12,708 nucleotides of DNA. Source: JBFEUI01 sp041547565 (GTDB taxonomy: Bacteria; Pseudomonadota; Gammaproteobacteria; Thiohalomonadales; Thiohalomonadaceae). Positions 7,903 through 12,708 of the stretch are shown in pieces (position 1 is the stretch's first letter; each line of letters starts with the position of its first letter). Location of the stretch: NCBI GenBank assembly GCA_041547565.1, contig JBFEUI010000085.1, forward strand, positions 1-12,708, read 5' to 3'. A program made the position numbers and the translations under genes. The notes under the pieces are model-generated. The model ran no database searches. It worked only from the letters and a program-made list of their open reading frames with translations, and was not told the origin of the DNA.

Positions 7903-9092
7903 TGAATTGTATTAACCGTAGTCTGTATTTCGTCTGATTGAATGGGTTTCACGCTATCCCATTTTTTACAGCTGGGACACTGCCAGTGGATTCTCTTGGC
8001 GGTAAAGCCGCAGTTGCCACAGCGATAGCCGGGGCTCTTTTCCAGATAGTTGCTAATCATATCCAGAATATCCTGAAACTCACCACTTTTTTCACTTGAA
8101 TAAATTCTCATTGTAAGCAGATGCAACATCCCCTTGAGCGAAGAATGCTTTCCCAGGTAATTGGACAAATATGCTTCGGCCTCTTTGATGCCTGCCTGTT
8201 TATGAATCAGGCTCGCCTTTAACAGGTACAACATATCATTGGAAATTTCACCTTCAGCCTTATCCAGCTCGCCAATAATCTCCTGCGGCCGCCCCAACTT
8301 CTCGTATGTATCAACCAGCAGTGGAATCGCCTCAGAGAAGAAGACCGGTTCTGTCTTATCGATACGCTTTAGCGACTTGAGCGCCAACTTGTAATCATTC
8401 CGGCGCATGGCGTAACCGGCTTCGAGAAGATGTGCCCTGGTACACTGCTTGTCTTCACCAAGCGCATTTTTAATCATCCTGCTGACAATGCCGTATTCCC
8501 CTCTTTGCTCAGCCTCTTCTGCCAGTTCGCAATAGTAATGCGCAATAACCCGGTTAATCCCCGCATGACCGCGCCGCTTGAGGCGTTGCGCGGATTCGAT
8601 CGCCTGAGACCAATCCTTCTCCTGCTCGTAAATGTTGAGCAGATTTTCCAGTGCCGCTACCCCGTAGTTCTCTTCATCCACCAGTTCCTGAAACAGCGCC
8701 TCTGCACGGTCATAAAGGCCGGCTCTCAGGTAATCATTCGCCAGTTCAAACAGCGCCTGACTCCTCTGCAGCTTGTTCAAGGTGGGGCGTGCTATCAGAT
8801 TCTGGTGAATCCTAATCGCCCTTTCCACCTCGCCACGGCGCCTGAACAGGTTGGCAAGGGCAAAGTGCGTCTCCACCGTCTCGCTATTGACTTCGAGCAT
8901 GTGAATAAAAATTTCAATCGCCTTGTCAGGTTGCTCATTGAGCAGATAGTTCAGGCCCTTGAAATAGTCTTCAGAAAAATCGTTACATTCGGCGACACTC
9001 CCCTTTCGCCCACCGGATGGCACACGGCGCGCCAACAGCCAACCACTGTAGGCTGCCACAGGAAGAAGCAAAAAGAGTAACTCGATACCCAT
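7899..9092 (-). CDS. lapB: Lipopolysaccharide assembly protein B (TPR protein with rubredoxin-like metal site)
   Basis: LapB (YciM) is an inner-membrane protein that in E. coli works with FtsH to degrade LpxC and is antagonised by YejM/PbgA, thereby setting the rate of LPS synthesis. The 397-residue product has one N-terminal transmembrane helix (about 2-20), a long array of tetratricopeptide helices, and a C-terminal zinc-ribbon/rubredoxin-like motif with C358-x2-C361 and C372-x2-C375. Length and layout match the family (about 390). Its start lies 2 bases after the lapA stop with no clear Shine-Dalgarno, which suggests coupling to lapA. It overlaps pyrF by four bases. The lapA-lapB-pyrF order is also found in E. 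coli (yciS-yciM-pyrF). Confidence 0.95.
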   Translation of the reverse strand: MGIELLFLLLPVAAYSGWLLARRVPSGGRKGSVAECNDFSEDYFKGLNYLLNEQPDKAIEIFIHMLEVNSETVETHFALANLFRRRGEVERAIRIHQNLIARPTLNKLQRSQALFELANDYLRAGLYDRAEALFQELVDEENYGVAALENLLNIYEQEKDWSQAIESAQRLKRRGHAGINRVIAHYYCELAEEAEQRGEYGIVSRMIKNALGEDKQCTRAHLLEAGYAMRRNDYKLALKSLKRIDKTEPVFFSEAIPLLVDTYEKLGRPQEIIGELDKAEGEISNDMLYLLKASLIHKQAGIKEAEAYLSNYLGKHSSLKGMLHLLTMRIYSSEKSGEFQDILDMISNYLEKSPGYRCGNCGFTAKRIHWQCPSCKKWDSVKPIQSDEIQTTVNTIQ

Positions 9093-9094
9093 TG

Positions 9095-9394
9095 TCAGTG
9101 CTTGTTCTTGATGGGGATTTCGCGCAGATTTTTGATCTCTTTTTCGGTCATCTGCACCTTGCGATGCAACCTGGCCACATCCGCCTTGCCTGCAAGAACA
9201 AGTGAAATGCTGGCAAACAAGCCAAGCAAAGCGCCAAGAGTCAGCGCACCCAGGATCACGAGCGCAAGCGGTAGCTCAACTGTCGCAAAATAGTAGTTAA
9301 GCACCACATCATTTGCATTAAGAACAGTGAAGCTCAGACCAAAGACAAGAAGAACCAGAATAAAAAGAAAAGTCAGTAACCGTTTCATCGACAT
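9095..9394 (-). CDS. lapA: Lipopolysaccharide assembly protein A (DUF1049 membrane protein)
   Basis: LapA (YciS) is a small inner-membrane partner of LapB. The product has two hydrophobic helices: one directly after MSMKRLL, and one from about LPLALVILGALTLG onward. A basic, charged C-terminal tail (KADVARLHRKVQMTEKEIKNLRE) is probably a cytoplasmic coiled coil. The open frame extends to a GTG at 9412 (105 residues), but GGAG at 9400-9403 lies 5 bases before the ATG at 9394, so I prefer this start, giving 99 residues. An ATG at 9388 is also possible. An inverted repeat and a TATAGT -10-like element lie upstream, so lapA-lapB-pyrF may have their own promoter besides read-through from ihfB. Confidence 0.88.
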   Translation of the reverse strand: MSMKRLLTFLFILVLLVFGLSFTVLNANDVVLNYYFATVELPLALVILGALTLGALLGLFASISLVLAGKADVARLHRKVQMTEKEIKNLREIPIKNKH

Positions 9395-9420
9395 CGCAAC
9401 TCCAGCATGCACGTCCGATT

Positions 9421-9449
9421 ACTATACACTACTCGTTTTGATTCGAGTA
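9421..9449 (-). promoter_or_regulatory. Candidate -10 element and adjoining dyad upstream of lapA
   Basis: On the minus strand TATAGT (complement of 9421-9426) lies 26 bases before the preferred lapA start. Directly upstream, overlapping the expected -35 spacer, is a perfect 6-8-6 inverted repeat TACTCG...CGAGTA (9430-9449). No good -35 hexamer is visible, so if this is a promoter it may need an activator, or the dyad may be a repressor site. This is inference from position. Confidence 0.3.
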
Positions 9450-9602
9450 TGAAAACGCCCTTTGTGACGCGTGTGTTTTATGATTTTGAGAGGGTAACCG
9501 CTTTCCGCACAGCAACACCTTTCTGCCCCGCGGATATTGTGACAATGATTGCGCCGTCCCTGCTCAATCTGCATCGACTAAAAATCAAAAAATGCCGATG
9601 GC

Positions 9603-9923
9603 TTACTCGCCCGCCTCTTGTTGAATAGGCGTGCCGCTCTGCAGGCTGTCGTTAACACGCTCGCGCAGTTCCTTGCCGGGCTTGAAATGCGGTACGTGTT
9701 TCGAACCCAGTGACACCGCCTCACCCGTCTTCGGGTTGCGTCCCATTCTTGGCGGACGGTAGTGAAGTGAAAAACTGCCAAAGCCCCGTATTTCAATACG
9801 CTCACCGTTAGCGAGGGTTTGCGCCATATGCTCGAGGATAGTCTTTACTGCCAGTTCAACATCTTTGTATGCCAGTTGTGACTGTTTGCGTGCAAGGATT
9901 TCGATCAGTTCCGATTTTGTCAT
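9603..9923 (-). CDS. ihfB: Integration host factor subunit beta
   Basis: IHF-beta pairs with IHF-alpha to bend DNA sharply in replication, recombination and sigma54-dependent transcription. The product shows the HU/IHF fold: two N-terminal helices (MTKSELIEILARKQ onward), the RGFGSFSLHYRPPRMGRNPKTGE segment (46-68), and the DNA-intercalating proline P64 at the tip of the beta arm. At 106 residues it is about 12 longer than E. coli IhfB; the extra tail (SGTPIQQEAGE) is polar and probably disordered. HU is less likely given the position directly after rpsA, the usual site of ihfB. A 52-base gap containing a hairpin separates it from rpsA, and no strong Shine-Dalgarno precedes the ATG. Downstream only a weak short stem followed by T residues is seen. 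Confidence 0.96.
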   Translation of the reverse strand: MTKSELIEILARKQSQLAYKDVELAVKTILEHMAQTLANGERIEIRGFGSFSLHYRPPRMGRNPKTGEAVSLGSKHVPHFKPGKELRERVNDSLQSGTPIQQEAGE

Positions 9924-9943
9924 TGTATTATCCGGAAAGTGGC

Positions 9944-9966
9944 GGGAGGTCCTTCACGGGCCTCCC
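9944..9966 (-). other. Hairpin between rpsA and ihfB
   Basis: GGGAGG.CC and GG.CCTCCC pair around a 5-base loop, 9 bases past the rpsA stop, with one central mismatch in the minus-strand RNA. No T run follows. It may be an RNA-processing or mRNA-stability stem that lets rpsA and ihfB differ in expression. Confidence 0.4.
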
Positions 9967-9975
9967 TGTTCGACA

Positions 9976-11646
9976 TTAGTCGTTCTTGTCCATTTGCTCT
10001 TTGAGCAGATCTCCCAGTGTAGTAGCCACAGGAGCAGAACGCTTGTAGTCTTCGATTGCTGCCGACTCTTCATCACTGTCCTTGGCTTTAATGGACAGGT
10101 TGATGTTGCGGTTCTTGCGATCCAGGCCAAGGAACTTGGCTTCGATCTCATCACCCTCGTTCAGCATGCTGCGCGCATCTTCCACACGGTCGCGTGAAAG
10201 TTCAGAGGCACGCAGATAGCCTTCAACAGAATCAGCCAGTTCGATAACCGCACCTTTGGCATCCACTTCTTTAACAACACCAGTGACGATGCTGCCCTTC
10301 TTGTGCTCTGCCACATAGTTGGAAACCGGATCCTGTTCCATCTGCTTGATGCCGAGTGAGATACGCTCACGCTCGGGATCGATGGCAAGAATAACCGCCT
10401 CAACTTCCTCACCCTTCTTGTAGTTGCGCACGGCCTCTTCGCCCGCCTCATTCCAGGAGATATCGGAGAGGTGAACCAGACCGTCGATACCACCGTCCAG
10501 ACCGATGAAGATACCGAAGTCGGTGATGGACTTGATGTTGCCGGAGACCTTGTCGCCCTTGTTATGGGTGGCGGCAAACACTTCCCACGGATTGGCAACA
10601 CACTGTTTCATGCCCAGTGAGATGCGGCGGCGCTCGGCGTCAATATCCAGCACCATGACCTCGACTTCCTGGCCGAGGGTGACGACCTTGGAGGGATGGA
10701 TGTTCTTGTTGGTCCAGTCCATCTCGGAGACGTGCACCAGACCCTCGACACCCTCTTCGATTTCGACGAAGCAGCCATAGTCGGTGAGGTTGGTAACCTT
10801 GCCGAACAGGCGGGTATTCTCCGGGTAGCGGCGTGAAATCTCTTCCCACGGATCCTCGCCCATCTGCTTGAGGCCGAGAGAGACGCGGTTGCGCTCGCGG
10901 TCGAATTTCAGCACCTTCACATCGATCTCATCGCCCACGTTGACGATCTCGCTCGGATGCTTGACGCGCTTCCACGCCATGTCGGTGATGTGCAGCAGGC
11001 CGTCGATACCACCAAGGTCAACAAACGCACCGTAGTCGGTGAGATTCTTGACAATACCCTTGACGGTTTGACCTTCCTGCAGATTTTCCAGCAGCGCTTC
11101 ACGCTCTTCGCTACCTTCGGCCTCAACAACGGCACGGCGGGAAACAACAACGTTGTTACGGCGCTGGTCAAGTTTGATAACTTTGAATTCGAGTTCCTTA
11201 CCTTCCAGGTAGGAGGTGTCGCGCACGGGACGCACATCGACAAGTGAACCGGGCAGGAAGGCACGGACATTCTGCATTTCAACAGTGAAGCCACCTTTAA
11301 CCTTGTCGACGATACGACCGGTTACGGTTTCATCAGCTTCGTGAGCAGCTTCAAGGCGACGCCATGTTTCGGCACGCTTTGCCTTATCACGGGACAGACG
11401 CGTAGCACCAAAGCCATCTTCAACGGCCTCCAGGGCTACTTCAACTTCATCTCCAATGTTAATGTCAATGTTACCTTCATCATTGCGGAACTGTTCCGCA
11501 GGGATCATGCCTTCGGATTTCAGGCCGGCATTGACAATAACGACATCGGAGTTAACTGCTACGACGGTACCGGTAACGATAGAACCGGGACGCATTTGGG
11601 TTGTATTGAGGCTTTCCTCAAAAAGTTCGGCAAAGCTTTCGCTCAT
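9976..11646 (-). CDS. rpsA: 30S ribosomal protein S1
   Basis: S1 is the mRNA-binding protein of the small ribosomal subunit, needed to start translation on structured or Shine-Dalgarno-poor messages. The 556 residues contain six S1 (OB-fold) domains at about 21-88, 106-172, 192-261, 277-348, 364-435 and 450-521. The last four carry the clear repeated signature of G.V.NLTDYGAFVDL and DGL.H type. The length equals the typical proteobacterial form (E. coli 557). The start at 11646 lacks a strong Shine-Dalgarno, having only AGG about 11 bases before it. That agrees with the E. coli gene, where S1 represses its own SD-less start. It follows cmk after a 91-base leader containing hairpins. Confidence 0.98.
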   Translation of the reverse strand: MSESFAELFEESLNTTQMRPGSIVTGTVVAVNSDVVIVNAGLKSEGMIPAEQFRNDEGNIDINIGDEVEVALEAVEDGFGATRLSRDKAKRAETWRRLEAAHEADETVTGRIVDKVKGGFTVEMQNVRAFLPGSLVDVRPVRDTSYLEGKELEFKVIKLDQRRNNVVVSRRAVVEAEGSEEREALLENLQEGQTVKGIVKNLTDYGAFVDLGGIDGLLHITDMAWKRVKHPSEIVNVGDEIDVKVLKFDRERNRVSLGLKQMGEDPWEEISRRYPENTRLFGKVTNLTDYGCFVEIEEGVEGLVHVSEMDWTNKNIHPSKVVTLGQEVEVMVLDIDAERRRISLGMKQCVANPWEVFAATHNKGDKVSGNIKSITDFGIFIGLDGGIDGLVHLSDISWNEAGEEAVRNYKKGEEVEAVILAIDPERERISLGIKQMEQDPVSNYVAEHKKGSIVTGVVKEVDAKGAVIELADSVEGYLRASELSRDRVEDARSMLNEGDEIEAKFLGLDRKNRNINLSIKAKDSDEESAAIEDYKRSAPVATTLGDLLKEQMDKND

Positions 11647-11661
11647 TAGTTTGTGACCTGT

Positions 11662-11688
11662 AAAAAACCGCGTCGCAAGGTGCGAGGC
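11662..11688 (-). terminator. Terminator-like stem in the rpsA leader
   Basis: On the minus strand GC-C-TCGCA and TGCGA-C-GC pair around a 3-base loop with one C-C mismatch, and GG then six T residues follow, ending about 15 bases before the rpsA start. It may be a weak terminator or attenuator separating cmk from rpsA, or part of the folded leader used in S1 autoregulation. Confidence 0.4.
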
Positions 11689-11710
11689 AGTCGGGTTAGT
11701 TGAATTTTAA

Positions 11711-11729
11711 GTTCGGAAACGCTCCGAAC
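11711..11729 (-). other. Perfect hairpin after the cmk stop
   Basis: GTTCGGA and TCCGAAC form a 7-base-pair perfect stem with a 5-base loop, 8 bases past the cmk stop and within the rpsA leader. TTAAAATT follows instead of a T run, so a leader or processing stem is more likely than a terminator. Confidence 0.45.
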
Positions 11730-11737
11730 CACCTTAT

Positions 11738-12427
11738 TCAACCGACACGGGAGTGGCAGATATCGATAACCTGTTGGAACACTTCAGCAATGTCCAGCGA
11801 CGAGGTATCGATTTGTACCGCATCATCCGCCGCCTTCAGAGGCGAGCTGCTGCGGGTACTGTCGCGCCGATCCCGTTCGGCAATCTCATTAACGAGATCC
11901 GTAAGGCTAGCACTGAATCCCTTTTCTTTCAACTGCTTATAGCGCCTTTCGGCACGAACCTGCGCACTGGCTGTGAGGAATATTTTCACCGCTGCATCGG
12001 GAAAGACCGTGGTGCCCATGTCCCGGCCATCGGCGATAAGGCCCGGCGGCTGGGCAAAATCACGCTGCCGTTGCAACAACGCCTCTCGCACTTCGGGGAT
12101 CACGGCCACTCTGGAGGCATTATTACCGGCCTGCTCGGTACGAATATCAGATGTAACATCCTGTTTGTTAAGAAGTATTCTCTCATTCCCTGCCGTATCG
12201 GCAAGAAATTCCACATCCAGGTGACGCGCCAGCTCTGTCACCCGCTGCGTATCATCCAGAGCGATACCACCACGCACCGCTGCCAGAGCAAGCAGTCGGT
12301 AGAGCGCGCCACTGTCCAGGAAATGCCAGCCGTAGTGCTGGGCGAGCAGATGGCTGATGGTGCCCTTGCCGACACCACTGGGGCCGTCGACGGTGATAAC
12401 CGGGATAATGCTCGTGCTCAAATTCAT
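11738..12427 (-). CDS. cmk: Cytidylate kinase
   Basis: Cmk phosphorylates CMP and dCMP to the diphosphates with ATP, in pyrimidine salvage and mRNA turnover. The 229 residues match the family length. The P-loop is GPSGVGKGT (15-23), followed by LDSGALYR (37-44), IADGRDMGT (131-139) in the CMP-binding region, and the lid segment with ERDRRDSTR (184-192). Start choice is uncertain. GGAG at 12429-12432 is only one base from the ATG at 12427 but 7 bases from an in-frame TTG at 12421, which would give a protein two residues shorter. The usual upstream neighbour in gammaproteobacteria is aroA, presumably beyond the window, so the tandem array at 12494 onward would interrupt a normally tight junction. 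Confidence 0.96.
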   Translation of the reverse strand: MNLSTSIIPVITVDGPSGVGKGTISHLLAQHYGWHFLDSGALYRLLALAAVRGGIALDDTQRVTELARHLDVEFLADTAGNERILLNKQDVTSDIRTEQAGNNASRVAVIPEVREALLQRQRDFAQPPGLIADGRDMGTTVFPDAAVKIFLTASAQVRAERRYKQLKEKGFSASLTDLVNEIAERDRRDSTRSSSPLKAADDAVQIDTSSLDIAEVFQQVIDICHSRVG

Positions 12428-12477
12428 GCTCCAAATCGGTTGTCAGGTAACCGCTGCACGCTGATCTGACCTACAAC

Positions 12478-12708
12478 TATGCACTGTCTTCTTGATAGGG
12501 CGTCCCGTGGGCGCCAATGTTGGCGGACAAGGTCCGCCCTCTGCACCGCCGTCGTGATAGGGCGTCCCGTGGGCGCCAATGTTGGCGGACAAGGCCCGCC
12601 CTATGCACCGCCTTCTTGATAGGGCGCCCCGTGGGCGCCAATGTTGGCGGACAAGGCCCGCCCTATGCACCGCCTTCTTGAAAGGGCATCCCGTCGGCGC
12701 CATAACAA
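12478..12708. repeat. Tandem array, 62-bp unit, with a two-hairpin GC-rich module (runs off the window)
   Basis: GATAGGG or its variant GAAAGGG recurs at 12494, 12556, 12618 and 12680, a constant 62-base period, with the last unit cut by the window edge. A unit tail at 12478-12493 precedes the first. In unit 1, GGCGTCC-CGT-GGGCGCC (12499-12515) and GGCGGAC-AAG-GTCCGCC (12522-12538) are joined by AATGTT. Unit 3 has a perfect GGCGCCC/GGGCGCC first stem. Stem changes include G-T wobbles. The array lies about 50 bases upstream of cmk and encodes no convincing protein. Confidence 0.93.

Noticed and set aside
9407..9628. Plus-strand open frame between lapA and ihfB
   Set aside because: It has no ribosome binding site or recognisable feature and lies in a short gap that probably holds the lapA promoter.
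12443..12703. Minus-strand open frame through the 62-bp array
   Set aside because: It is a translation of the tandem repeats. The period of 62 is not a multiple of three, so the frame shifts between units and no repeat peptide is conserved.
12478..12708. CRISPR array
   Set aside because: The whole 62-bp unit is conserved, with no unique spacers between short repeats, and no cas gene is near.

Overview
The window looks like chromosomal DNA of a free-living or symbiotic gammaproteobacterium outside the Enterobacterales, of moderately high GC content. This is inferred from gene order and protein character: cmk-rpsA-ihfB-lapA-lapB-pyrF on one strand, a uvrB / class I aminotransferase / tRNA-Asn block, a ComEA-type protein and a type IV pilin-like protein. 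No rRNA, CRISPR array, transposase, phage gene or toxin-antitoxin pair was found. The genus cannot be read from the sequence.

Layout. The left part (175-3490) holds uvrB (minus) divergent from an aspC-like aminotransferase that uses a TTG start (plus). A 389-base non-coding stretch with several perfect hairpins follows, then an orphan GspH/FimT-type prepilin gene (3880-4470, plus) whose leader codons contain a textbook intrinsic terminator. Next come a strong sigma70-type promoter, tRNA-Asn(GTT) and its terminator (4505-4665), a structured intergenic stretch, and galU (minus, 4953-5834) with its own terminator. After an AT-rich gap comes comEA (minus, 6295-6564). From 6672 to 7191 there is a repeat-rich intergenic region: a tandem array of 171 bases per unit and a REP/BIME-like inverted hairpin pair. 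The right part (7204-12427) is a minus-strand run read cmk, rpsA, ihfB, lapA, lapB, pyrF. Upstream of cmk, up to the window edge, is a second tandem array of 62 bases per unit.

How the genes fit together. The right block combines nucleotide supply (cmk, pyrF), translation (rpsA), nucleoid architecture (ihfB) and control of lipopolysaccharide synthesis (lapA, lapB). galU makes UDP-glucose for envelope polysaccharides. uvrB serves nucleotide excision repair. ComEA and the FimT-like pilin both belong to families linked to type IV pili and DNA uptake, but they stand apart here and no pilus operon is present.

Most coding content is ordinary housekeeping. The features most worth a second look are non-coding. 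The two tandem arrays on either side of the cmk-pyrF block share one module of two hairpins, each with a 7-base-pair stem and a three-base loop, joined by a 6-base linker. There is also the terminator inside the prepilin leader, and an imperfect copy of the tRNA-Asn 3' end plus terminator about 267 bases further on. I see no convincing new protein system.
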